In this document: positions 20,816 to 31,746 of the stretch, one piece after another
Numbering within the stretch: position 1 is the first letter of the stretch
Layout of the letters: each line of letters starts with the position of its first letter
Assembly: GCA_037176705.1 (NCBI GenBank)
Contig: CM073895.1
Coordinates: 107,272,551 to 107,336,550 of the forward strand
Source: Molossus alvarezi
Lineage: Eukaryota > Chordata > Mammalia > Chiroptera > Molossidae
Direction: 5' to 3'
DNA length: 64,000 nucleotides
Notes under the pieces: model-generated
The model's input: only the letters and a program-made list of their open reading frames with translations
What the model was told of the DNA's origin: nothing
The model's database searches: none
Program-made: the position numbers and the translations under genes

Positions 20816-21510
20816 GGGCGGGAACAAAGGGAGAGTGTGTGAGAGAGAGAGCAAGTGTGTGAGATAGTGTGAGTGGATTCAAAGGTGGACAACCAAACCC
20901 CTGCAGTACAGAGATAGGGAGCAGGAGGTTCTTGTGCTGTGGACTGAGCAGCCAGATACCTTGCTAAGCGGCCCTTCAGGGTGCTTCTCCCTGTGCCATG
21001 GAGAGGTCCCACAATTTTGGAATATCCTGGATCTTCCCTGGGAGGAGGCAGTGAGAGCAGCTAGGACCCAGAAACCTGAACCCACCAGCACAACTGGCAC
21101 CATTGGACCAGTGGACACTCTATGTCAACACAGACCAGTGCACAATACAAAGTGCTGGTCACGAAAGCCGCAGACAGTCCACAGCCCAGCACCATCCCCC
21201 ATAGTAGCAGCCCAATCAGAGTCACAATATACCCCCAGCAATAGAGGCTGGGGAGCAGATATCCATCCCCAGGCAACAGAAGCACAGACCAGCAGATGAA
21301 ACCCATCCCCAAAATCTATAGCAAAAGCTGAGCAGAAGTTGAGCCCCACAGGGCAGCAGTACTCCCCATCCTCCAGCTGCAGGACCTGGGGCTCCACAGA
21401 GGCCTGTGCAGACCAGCAGCTCACAAGTCCAGTGGGAAGTCCTAGCCCAAGAGATACTGGTGTGATCCAGCTGCCCGCACACAGGAAATTCAGGGTGCAA
21501 GGGCAACAGA

Positions 21511-22160
21511 GAGGCCTGTGCCACCCAACAGGAACTGTGTGATTCAGTTACCCATGGGCCCTGCGGGTTGCTGAAGCACCAGAGAGGCCCCTGTGACCCA
21601 GCAGGGACTGTGCGATCCAATAACCCATGAGACCTGCAGAATGCTGAAGCAAAAGAGAGGCCTGTGTGACCCAGCAGGAACTATGCCATCCAGTTTCCCA
21701 CAAGACCTATGGGGTGCTGAGCACCAGAGAAGACTGTGCCACCCAGCAGGGAATGCATAATCTAGTAATCCATCCCTGTGGAGCACTGTAGCACCAGAGG
21801 GACCTGTGTGACCAAGAAGAAACTGCTCGATCTAATTACCCACAGGGCCTGTGGGGCGCTAAAGCACAGAGGCTTGCACAAGCCAGCAGAAACTATGCTA
21901 TTCAGTTTCCTGTAGGAAATGAGGGTGCTGAAGCACCAGAGATGCATGTGCGACCCAGCAGAAACTGTGTGATCTAGTTATCCACGAGGCCTGTGGGGTG
22001 TTGAAGAACCAGAGAGGCCTGTGTGACCCAGCAGGGACTGCATGATCTAGTTACCCATAAGGCCTGTGGGGTGTTGAAGCACCAGAGAGGCCTGAGCAAC
22101 TCAGCAGCCCCTAACATAGGCATAGAGCTGGGTCCCCAGAGGGACAGTGCCATTTAGTTA
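21511..22160 (+). repeat. 73-bp tandem repeat array in the L1 A 5' region
   Basis: About nine diverged units. The word GAGGCCTGTG (or a close variant) starts near 21511, 21584, 21657, 21729, 21797, 21869, 21940, 22014 and 22087, spaced 68-73 bp apart. Each unit also holds ACCCAGCAGGAACTGTG, GATCYAGTTACCCA and GGGGTGCTGAAGCACCAGA variants. Degenerate half-copies flank it (about 21399 and 22190). Tandem 5' monomers act as promoter units in some rodent L1s; a similar role here is inference. Confidence 0.85.
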
Positions 22161-23030
22161 CCAGTGGGACCTGAAATATGCAGGGGCACAAAAAAGGTCT
22201 GTGTGACCCAGCTGCTCACAGGATAGGTTTAGAGGATGTGAAATAGTAGCAAGAGTGAATAGAAGCCATGCAGACGATCTAACAGGACTAAATGAAAATT
22301 ATAACTAAAATAAAAAGAAATTTTAAGAAAAAAGCAACAGGAAAGCAGGAGGACAGGAACATAGAACCAGGGACACTGGTAGGATCTGCAGAGGTATGAG
22401 AGTGTGGCTGGCTGGGAGCCCACAAATAGTAGCAGTGTTAGCTGTGAGCAGCGCCCTTGAGAAATAATGACCAAGCCCACTCCACAGCCCAGAGAGCCAA
22501 AACAGAGCACTAAAATAGGCACAGCCACTCACCTGGGGGCTACAGCAGAGGGAGGGCACACTGGGCTGAAACTCAGTTGAAACACCTGGCATTTGGAGGG
22601 CACTGAGTTTTAGCTGAGTTGCAACCACAAAGGACAGTGGCCACTGTGCTCCTTCCCTAGCTGTGGAGAAAAGCAGCAGCCGGCCCCCTTCGAAGATTCA
22701 GCCTATCCCAGGTGAGGCAAAGAAATAAAAATTAAGTCTAATTAACAACCAGCATCTATCCCACCCTCTGGAAATCCTCTTATGCAGAACACCAGAACTA
22801 CTTTTGAAGACACTGAGTAACTGAAACTACTAGCCACCAGGAGAAAGCTAGAGGATAACTGAACCATTCCTGGGCTTGCAAATCTACCCAGGAAAGAAAG
22901 ACTTGACAGTGGTGTTTAATGTGGGCCCACACAGGCTCATCCAAACACAGTACAGGGATCCACAAAGAGCAGAACACCAACACTCATTAAGAAAATTTGG
23001 CAGGCTCCAAAACCCACTGAGATAGCCAAA

Positions 23031-23907
23031 ATGGTGAAACAAAAAAACAAATCTCAAATGAAAGAACAAGATAACTATCAAAGATGAGATAAATAAAATG
23101 CAGCTAGGGAAATTATCAGAGGTAGAATTTACACCCATGATCTTGAGGAAGCTCAACAGCATGAGTAAGGACATCAGCACCATGAGAAAAGATATACAAA
23201 CACTGAAAAGAAACCAAGTGGAAATGAAGAATGATATAGCAAAAATTAAGAACACATTGGAAGGACTAAACAGCAGAGAAGAGAAAGCTGAGGACCGCAC
23301 CAGTAAACTAGAAGACAGGGTAGAAAAAAAATCAATCAGAAAACCAAAAGGAAAAAAACAATTAAAAAACAGGAAGACAGCTTAAGAGAACTGTGGGACA
23401 ACTGGAAACGGTATAATATTCGCATCATAGGAGTCCCTGAAGAAGATGAAAATAAGCAAGGGTTAAAGAATATATTCAAAGAAATAGTGACAGAAAACTT
23501 CCCTAATTTGGTGAAGGAAGAAGGCATTCAAGATCAAGAAGCACAGAGAGCCCCAAGTAAGAAGAACCCAAACAGGCCTACACCAAGACACACAGTAATC
23601 AAACTGCCAAAAATTAAAGACAGAGAACCCTAAAAGCAGCAAGAGATAAAAAACAGGTTACCTACAAAGGAAACCCCATAAGGCTCTCAGCTGACTTCTC
23701 ACAAGAAACACTACAGGCAAGAAGGGAATGGCAAGAAGTAATCAAGGTCATGAAAAACAAGGATCTGAATCCAAGACTATTCTACCCAGCAAGGCTATCA
23801 TTCAAAATAGAAGGTCAAATAAAGAGCTTCCCAGACAAAAAAAAAGGCTAAGGGAATACACTAGCACCAAACCAGCACTGCAAGAAATGTGAAAAGGACT
23901 GCTGTAA
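23031..23907 (+). pseudogene. L1 A ORF1, broken
   Basis: ATG at 23031 (MVKQKNKSQMKEQ), end TAA at 23905-23907. A 1-base deletion gives a stop near 23087. The coiled coil continues in another frame (23098-23385: LRKLNSMSKDI, MKNDIAKIKNTLEGLNSR), shifts again in an A-run near 23330, then RRM (YNIRIIGVPEEDEN, ENFPNLVKEEG) and C-terminal domain follow with a further deletion near 23625. The intact counterpart is ORF1 of L1 C. Confidence 0.85.
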
Positions 23908-23952
23908 TTACCAGGAGAAATAGGCAGAAAAACAGAACCACACTAAACAAAA

Positions 23953-26900
23953 ATGGCAATAAATAAGTACATATCAATAATCACCTTAAATGTAAATGGA
24001 CTGAATGCTCCCATAAAAAGACACAGAGTAGCTGATTGGATAAAAAAGCATGACTCATCTATATGTTTTTTACAAGAGACCCACCCACCTCACAACAAAA
24101 GACCCACATAGATTGAAAGTGAAGGAATGGAAAAATATTTTCCAAGCAAACGGAAAAGAAAAAAAAGCTGGAGTAGCAATACTCAAATATGAAAAAACAG
24201 GTTTCAGAATGAAGGCCATAATTAGAGACAAAGAAGCCCACTACATAATATTGAAAGAATCAATCCAACAGGAAGATATAACCTTGATTAACATATACGC
24301 ACCCAATATAGAAGCACCAAAATATATTAAAAATCTTCTGGAGGACTTCAAAGGAGAAATCGATAGCAATAGAATCATAGCAGGGGACTTCAACACCCCG
24401 TGGACATCACTGGATAGATCCTCTAGACAAAAAAATAGCAAGGAAATAGAGACTCTAAATGAAGCACTAGACCAAATGGATTTAATAGATATCTAGGGAG
24501 AACTACACCCCAAAACTGCAGACTTCACATTCTTCTCAAGTGCACATGGGACATTCTCAAAGATAGACCACATGTTAGGGCACAAATTAAGTCTCTACAA
24601 GTTCAAGAAGATTGAAATTATATCAAGCATCTTCTCAGATCACAACGGCATGAAACTAGAAACCAATTGCAAGAAGAACATACAAAGACATTCGAACACA
24701 TGGAAGCTAAATAGCATATTATTAAACAATGAATGGGTCACCAAGGAGATCAAGGAAGAAATCAAAAAATTCCAGGAAACCAATGAAAATGAAGACAAAA
24801 CAACACAAAATCTATGGGATGCAGTGAAAGCAGTTCTGAGAGGGAAGTTCATAACACTACAGGCCTACCTCAAAAAAGAAGAAAAATCTCTAATAGACTA
24901 TCTAACTTCACAACTTAAAGAACTAGAGAGCAAACAAAAAGAAAACCCTAGAGCAAGTAGAAGGAAGGAAATAGTAAAGATCGGAGCAGAAATAAATGAC
25001 ATAGAGACCAAAAAAACAATTCAAAGGATCAATAAAACAAAGAGCTGATTTTTCAAAAAGATAAACAAGATTGATGGACCCTTAGCTAGACTCACCAAGA
25101 AACAAAGAGAGAGAACCCAAATATACAGAATCAGGAATGAAAGAGGAGGGATACCAAATAACACCACAGAAATACAAAAGATTGTTAACAACTACTATGA
25201 ACAATTATATGGCAACAAATTCGACAATCTAAGTGAAAAGGACAAATTTCTAGAAACACATAGTCTCCCAAAACTGGATCAGGAAGAGATAGAAAACTTG
25301 AACAGACCAATAACAACAGAAGAAATTGAAGATGTAATCAACACTCTCCCAGCAAACAAAAGCCCAGGCCCGGATTGTTTAACGGGAGAGTTTTACCGAA
25401 CATTCAAAGAAGAACTAATACACATTCTCCTCAAACTATTTCAAAAAATTCAAGAAGAAGGAACACTTCCAAACTCCTTTTATGAAGCCAGCATAATTCT
25501 AATTCCAAACCAGAAAAAGACACAACAAAGAAAGAAAACTGCAGGCCAATATCCCTGATGAACATAGATGCCAAAATCCTAAACAAAATACTAGCAAATC
25601 TGATCCAGCAATACACCAAAAAAATTATCCACCATGACCAAGTGGGATTCATCCCAGGGATGCAAGGCTGGTACAATATTCGCAAATCCATAAACGTGAT
25701 ACACCACATAAATAAAATGAAGAATAAAAACCACATGATAATATCAATAGATGCTGATAAAGCCTTCGACAAAATCCAGCATCCATTTCTGATAAAAACA
25801 CTGAGCAGTGTGGGAATACAGGGATCATATCTAGACATAATAAAGGCCATATATGAAAGACCTACAGCCAACATCATACTCAATGGGCAAAAATTAAAAG
25901 CATTTCCCTTAAGAACATGAACAAGGCAAGGATGCCCACTTTCACCACTCCTATTGAACATAGTACTGGAAGTCTTAGCCACAGCTATCAGACAGGAAAA
26001 AAAAAAATAAGAGATCCAAATTGGAAAGGAGGAAGTGAAATTGTCTTTATTTGCAGATGACATGATACTGTACATAGAAGACCCCAAAACTCCATCAAAA
26101 GTTTACTAGACTTAATAAATGAATTTGGCAAAGTAGCAGAATACAAAATTTACGTCAAGAAATTGATGGCATTCTTATACACCAATGATGAATTCACAGA
26201 AAGAGAAACTAAGCAAAAAATCCCATTTACCATTGAGGCAAAAAAATGAAGATACCTAAGAATAAACTTAACCAAAGAAATAAAGGACCTATTCGCAGAA
26301 AACTACAGGTCATTGAAAAAAGAAATAGAAGAAGATATAAAAAAGTGGAAGCACATACCTTGTTCATGGATTGGGAGAATTAACATTATTAAAATGTCCA
26401 TATTACCCAAAGCAATCTATAGATTCAATGCAATCCCCATCAAAATACCAACGGCATACTTCACAGAATAAGAACAATTACTTCAAAAGTTCATATGGAA
26501 CCAAAAATGCCTCGAATAGTCACAGTAATCTTGAAAAGGAAGAACAAAGTTGGAGGGATCACAATACCAGATTTCAGGTTATACTACAAAGCCACTGTAA
26601 TCAAAACAGCCTGGTACTGGCACAAGAACAGGTATATAGACCAGTGGAAGAGAACAGAGAACCCTGAAATGGACCCAAGGCAATATGCTCAATTAATATT
26701 TGACAAAGGTGGCAAGAGCATACAGTGGAGTAAGGACAGCCTCTTTAATAAATGGTGCTGGGAAAATTGGACAGCTACTTGCAGAAAAATGAAACTAGAC
26801 CATCAACTTACACCCTACACTAGAATAAACTCAAAATGGATAAAAGACTTAAATGTGACTCGTGAATCCATAAAAATCCTAGAAGAGACTGTAGGCAACA

Positions 26901-27779
26901 AAATTTCGGACATCATACGCAGCAGAATTTTTACTGACACATCACCTAAGGCAATAGAAACAAAGGAGAAAATGAACATATGGGACTACATCAAACTCAA
27001 AAGCTTCTGCACAGCGAAAGATACAATCATGAAAACGGAAAGGCTACCCACTGTATGGGAGAGCATAATTGCCAATGATGTATCAGACAAGGGGTTAAAT
27101 TCCAATATATAGAGAGTGCTCATACAACTCCACAAAAGGAAGACAAAGAATCCAATTAAAAAATGGGCAGAGGAACTGAACAGACACCTCTGTAAACAGG
27201 ACATACAAAATAGCTAAGAAACATATGAAGAAATGCTCATCATCACTAATCATCAGAGAGATGCAAATCAAAACAACAATGAGGTATCACCTCACACCTG
27301 TCAGAATGGCCGCAATCAATAAATCATCAACCAACAAGTGTTGGTGAGGGTGTGGAGAAAAGGGGACTCTAGTACACTGCTGGTGGGAATGCAGACTGGT
27401 GCAGCCACTATGGAAAACAATATAGTGTTACCTCAAAAAATTAAAAATTGAACTTCCATTTGACCCAGTGATTCTACTTCTAGGAATATATCCTAAGAAG
27501 CCTGAAACACCCACCAGAAAGAATACATGTACCCCCATGTTTGTAGCAGCACTATTTACAATAGCTAAGATCTGGAAACAGCCCAAGTGTCCATCAGTAG
27601 GCGAATGGATAGAAAAGCTGTGGTACATATACACAATGGAGTACTATGCAGCTGTAAGAAAGAAAGACTTCTTATCATTTGAGACTACATGGAGGGACCT
27701 GGAAAGTATCATCCTAAGTGAAACAAGCCAAACAGAGAAAGACAAATTTTATATGATCTCACTTATTTGTGGAATATAA
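23953..27779 (+). pseudogene. L1 A ORF2 (endonuclease and reverse transcriptase), broken
   Basis: ATG at 23953 ([18 protein letters not shown]). Readable blocks are: endonuclease with QETH early and GDFNTPW at about 24385; the SDHNGMKL catalytic end at about 24635; a linker (24572-25048); RT fingers [18 protein letters not shown] (from about 25350); [17 protein letters not shown] and [17 protein letters not shown] (25558-25920); FADD active site at 26050-26061; thumb/connection; and the Cys-rich C-terminus near 27330-27390. At least six frameshifts or stops separate these blocks. The protein would have nicked target DNA and primed reverse transcription; this copy is dead. Confidence 0.85.
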
Positions 27780-28039
27780 TGAACATAACAGTCTGAGGAA
27801 GGAGGTGGTCCCAGAGATGCGGAAGTGGGATACAGAGTGGCAATCCCCTAAATAGGGGGGGGGGGTGAGGAAGAGATAAACCACAGAATTCATATGCATG
27901 TATGCATGAACAGTGGACATGGACAACAAACTGGGGAAAGGGCAGGGAGGGTGGGGGAGGGGCGTATCAGTGGGGGGAAAAGGAGAAACATCTGTAACAA
28001 AAATTAATTAATAAAAAATAAATAAATTAAACGGAAAAA

Positions 28040-28735
28040 CTAAATAAATAAAGTCTTCCCAATGGAGCTCAGCACACAACTGCATCTGGCCTCTCCTTTA
28101 ACAGACTGGACCATGTGATGAATTAAGATGATGTCAGGGGTAGGCCAGCATGTGGGACAAGTATGACATCTCCATCTCCTAGAAGTCTCCTTGTCCACTT
28201 TTCTCACAGCAGCCTTCATGTCATCTTTGTTGGAAAACTGCTCAATGTCATTAAAAAAAACCTTCTTCATGCTGCCTTAGGTCCTGGTGAAGACAGTGAA
28301 GAGAGGGCTCAAACTGTTCAGCAGCCCTGTCTCCCCATCTATTTGCATTAAGTACTTGGCAATTGGATGGAGCTGGCAGAGAGAGGCCTTTACTCCCCAG
28401 TGCATGGGTCTCCTTGATGGTGGCATCAACTCAGGACTCACCTGGTTAAGCAGTTGCATACAGAGCAGTGGATGGCAGAGGACACTCAGGCCTGTGTGCA
28501 GAGCCATGAGAAGAGCATTGGTCATCCAGGGGTTGTCCCAGTAGCCCCAGCTCTGGGACTCGTTGCCCAGGCAGTGGACAGAAGTCTGCATCCCACTGCC
28601 CGTGGCACTGCCCAGGCTGTGGCACTGCCCTCCCCAAGCCCAGAGCAACACTTCCATATCCACGGAGCTGGGCAGTGAGGCATTGCGAATGCCTGTTATT
28701 TTAAATCTTGTCCTGACCAATAAACTTTAAGAATT
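28040..28735. other. Unassigned non-L1 segment between two L1s
   Basis: GC-richer than the L1s around it. The minus strand has a 147-codon frame at 28277-28720 and a separate 76-codon frame at 28040-28270. The plus strand carries AATAAA at about 28720. No frame matches a family I know and no poly-A tail is evident. It could be original locus sequence, a 3' transduction of L1 A, or a decayed retrocopy. Confidence 0.35.
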
Positions 28736-28739
28736 CATA

Positions 28740-28975
28740 TAATTCAAACAGCCTGAGGAATACAGTAGACCCAGAAACATGGAAGTAGGGCACAGACTGA
28801 CATCCCTCAGAAGAGGGGGATGGGGGGTGGGAAGAGATAAACCACAGAACTTATATGCATGTATGCATGACCAACTAAGCCGAGGACAGGGCGGGGGTGG
28901 GGTGGGGAGGGGGGTGCCAATGGGGTAAAAAAGGTAAAATATCTGTAACAAAAAAATAAAAAATTTATAAAAAAA
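28740..28975 (+). mobile_element. L1 3' UTR fragment
   Basis: Only the last few bases after ORF2, the G-rich 3' UTR (AACTAAGCCGAGGACAGGGCGGGGG type) and an A-rich tail are present. Same 3' UTR type as L1 C and the copy at 17197. Confidence 0.8.
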
Positions 28976-29113
28976 AAACAAAAAGAGAGAACCCAAATAC
29001 ACAAAATCAGAAATAAAAGAGGAGAAATAATAACTGACACCACAGAAATACAATGAATTTTTAAGAAATATTATGAACAATTATACGGCAACAAATTCGA
29101 CAATTCAAGCAAA

Positions 29114-29473
29114 GTGGACGGATTTCTAGAAACACCCAGTCTTTCAAAACTGAACCAGAAAGAGATAGAAAACTTGAACAGACCAATAAAAAGAGAAGAA
29201 ATTGAAGATGTAATCAAGAATCTCCCAGCAAACAAAAGCCCAGGCCCGGATGGCTACACAGGAAAATTTCACCGAACATTCAAAGAACTAATACCCATTC
29301 TCCTCAAACTATTTCAAAAAATTCAAGAAGAAACACTTCCAAACTCAATTTATGAGCCCAGCATATTCAAATTCCAAAACCAGAAAAAAAACACTACAGT
29401 GAAAGAAAACTACAAACCAATATACCTGATGAACATAGATGCCAAAATCCTGAACAAAATACTAGCAAACTGA
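29114..29473 (+). pseudogene. L1 B ORF2 fragment, RT fingers region
   Basis: Open 119 codons with [18 protein letters not shown] and a degenerate PI(Y)[15 protein letters not shown] block; stops and frameshifts follow up to the L1 C insertion. The rest of this ORF2 lies after 35852. Confidence 0.75.
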
Positions 29474-29999
29474 ATCCAGCATTGCATCAAAAAAAATTAT
29501 TCACCATGACCAAGTGGGATTCATCCCAGGGATGCAAGGCAGGTACAGTATTAGCAAATCAATAAATGTGATACACCATATAAACTAATAAAAAATAAAA
29601 AAAATCATATGACCATATCAATAGACCCAAAATAAGCATTCGTTAAAATCCAGCACCCATTTCTAACAAAAATGCCCCACCATCTGGGAAAAGAGGAATT
29701 ATCTCTACAAAATAAAGCTCATATATGAAAGACCTACAGCCAACATCATACTCAATGGGCAAAACTAAAAGCATTTTCTTTAAAAACAGGAAAAAGGCAA
29801 GAATGCCCACTTTCCCAACTCTTATTTAACACAGTATTGGAAGTCTTAGCCACAGCAATGAGACAGGAGAAAAAAAAATAGGAATCCAAGTGGAAAAGAA
29901 GAAAGTGAAACTTTCATTAATTGCAGATGACATAACAGTATACATAGAAAACCCCAAAGATTAAATGAAAAATTTACTAGACTTAATAAATGAGTTTGG

Positions 30000-30819
30000 A
30001 AACTAGAAAAAAGGCGGCGGAGTGAACGGAGCTACACAGACCGTCTCCCAGAACCAAACTGGAATTACAACTATAACACAGACAAATCGACGGGAAAAAC
30101 CAACAGAAAAGCAGCTTGCGAGGACCAGACAACCAGGGACACTGACTCCATCCCGGTAGGCTTGCGAAGGCGCGAGACGGGGGGTGGGAGCCCACGTCGG
30201 CAGCTCGGCAGCGGCCTTAGCTGGGAGCAGCGCCCTCGGGTTACACTCCCAGGCGGCTCCACAGCGCAGCCGGGACAGAGGCTGAAACAGCCACAGCCAC
30301 TCACCTTGGGCTCCGGCAGAGGGAGGGCAGACTGGACTGGAGCTGTGTCGGGACACTCGGGGTTTGGAGGGCGCTCAGAGCTTTGGCTGAGTGCAGCCAC
30401 TCAGGACGGTGGCCACATTGCTCCTTCCCAGGGCTCTGGGGAGAGGCAGCAGCCCCTCCCTCGGAGATCCAACCCAACCCTGTGGGCCATTGAAGTGCTA
30501 ATTGAGGCTCACTAACAACCAGCATCTGCCGCACCCTCCTGAAAGCCCCTTGGCTGAGCACCAGAGGGAGTTTTTCAATCAACTGACAACCCAAAACTCA
30601 TCAACTAACCTAGACTGCTAGCCTCCAGGCAAAAAGCTAGAGGATAACAGTACGTTTCCTGGGCTGGCAACTTTAACCAGGAAAGTAAGACTTGACAGTG
30701 GTGTTCAACGTGGGTCCTCCCTCGCTCATCTAAACACAGGAGAGGGAGCCACAAACAGCAGAACACCAACACCCACAGGGAGAACTTGACAGGCTCCAAA
30801 CCCCACAGTGATAGCCAAA
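30000..30819 (+). promoter_or_regulatory. L1 C 5' UTR (presumed internal promoter)
   Basis: GC-rich with several CpGs, starting with a GGCGGCGG motif like the YY1-type start of other L1s. It lacks the tandem repeats present in copies A and F. Internal promoter function is known for L1 5' UTRs; it is not demonstrated for this copy. Confidence 0.6.
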
Positions 30820-31701
30820 ATGGTGAAACACAGAAACAGAAGCCAAATGAAAGAGCAAGACACCTCCACCGAAGATGAGATCAATGCGGAGCAATTAGGC
30901 ATGTTAACAGAGCTAGAATTCAGAGCCATGATCTTGAGGAAGCTGAACAGCATGAGTAAGGACATAGAGACACTGAAAATAAGCCAATTGGAAATTAAAA
31001 ACCAACAAGAAGAGATAAAAAACGACATATCAGAAATGAAAAACACATTGGAAGGTTTAAAAAGCAGAGTAGGGGAAGCTGAGGACCGGATCAGTGAATT
31101 AGAAGACAGGGTAGAAAAAATCAACCAATCAGAAAAACAAAAGGAAAAAATTATTAAAAAACAGGAAGACAGCTTAAGAGAACTATGGGACAACTGGAAA
31201 CGTAATAATATTCATATCATAGGAGTCCCCGAAGAAGAAGAAAATGAGCAAGGGATAGAGAATATATTCAAAAAAATAGTGAGAGAAAACTTCCCTAATT
31301 TGGTGAAGGAAGAAGGCATTCAAGTTCAAGAAGCACAGAGAGTCCCAAGTAAGAAGAACCCAAACAGGCCCACACCAAGACACATAGTAATTAAAATGCC
31401 ACAAATTAAAGACAAAGAGAGAATCCTAAAAGCAGCAAGAGATAAGCAACAGGTTACCTACAAAGGGAATCCCATAAGGCTCTCAGCTGACTTCTCACAA
31501 GAAACACTACAGGCCAGAAGAGAATGGCATGAAGTAATCAAAGTCATGAAAAACAAGGATCTGAATCCAAGACTACTCTACCCAGCAAGGCTATCATTCA
31601 AAATAGAAGATCAAATAAAGAGCTTCCCAGACAAAAAAAGGCTAAGGGAATACATTAGCACCATAACAGCACTGCAAGAAATGTTAACAGGACTGCTGTA
31701 A
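30820..31701 (+). CDS. L1 ORF1 protein (ORF1p), intact
   Basis: 293 codons from ATG at 30820 (MVKHRNRSQMKEQD). The in-frame GTG twelve bases upstream is not a likely start, and the other copies begin at the same ATG. Residues about 30-125 form a long coiled coil (LRKLNSMSKDIETLK, LEDRVEKINQSEKQ) expected to drive trimerisation. About 127-210 is the RRM, with IHIIGVPEEEEN and IVRENFPNLVKEE. About 210-293 is the C-terminal domain (RILKAARDKQQVTYKG, SADFSQETLQARREW, LLYPARLSF, SFPDKKRLREY). In L1 biology this protein coats L1 RNA and chaperones target-primed reverse transcription. It is the only uninterrupted L1 protein in the window; being open, it could be translated if the 5' UTR promoter is active. 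Confidence 0.9.
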   Translation: MVKHRNRSQMKEQDTSTEDEINAEQLGMLTELEFRAMILRKLNSMSKDIETLKISQLEIKNQQEEIKNDISEMKNTLEGLKSRVGEAEDRISELEDRVEKINQSEKQKEKIIKKQEDSLRELWDNWKRNNIHIIGVPEEEENEQGIENIFKKIVRENFPNLVKEEGIQVQEAQRVPSKKNPNRPTPRHIVIKMPQIKDKERILKAARDKQQVTYKGNPIRLSADFSQETLQARREWHEVIKVMKNKDLNPRLLYPARLSFKIEDQIKSFPDKKRLREYISTITALQEMLTGLL

Positions 31702-31746
31702 TTAGCAGTAGAAATGGGAAGAAAAATAAAACCACACTAAACAAAA

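Larger units (their letters stand above)
20798..28018 (+). mobile_element. L1 element A, near full length, with 5' extension
   Basis: About 7.2 kb. A 5' region (20798-22243) begins with GAAGATGGCAGCGGG and holds a 73-bp tandem array. At about 22243 it meets sequence homologous to the start of the other full-length L1s (AGTAGCAAGAGTGAATAGAAG against their GCGGCGGAGTGAATGGAAG). Then come the common 5' UTR, ORF1 (23031-23907), a 45-bp spacer, ORF2 (23953-27779) and a G-rich 3' UTR ending in ATTAATTAATAAAA. Both ORFs carry frameshifts and stops. I cannot find a convincing target-site duplication, so whether 20798-22243 belongs to the same insertion is an inference from its L1-like start and continuity. 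Confidence 0.85.

Noticed and set aside
21511..22160. CRISPR-like or satellite array
   Set aside because: Units are contiguous and diverged, without spacers, and sit inside an L1 5' region of a mammalian sequence.
25431..26087. 218-codon minus-strand frame across L1 A ORF2
   Set aside because: It is the antisense shadow of the reverse transcriptase region; the same shadow recurs in L1s C, F and G.
20798..28018. Target-site duplication for L1 A
   Set aside because: I compared the flanks at 20760-20800 and 28018-28045 and saw only A-rich similarity, not a convincing repeat.
28277..28720. 147-codon minus-strand frame as a gene
   Set aside because: No match to a family I know, a non-convincing start, and other frames of similar quality overlap it. 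Kept as unassigned.
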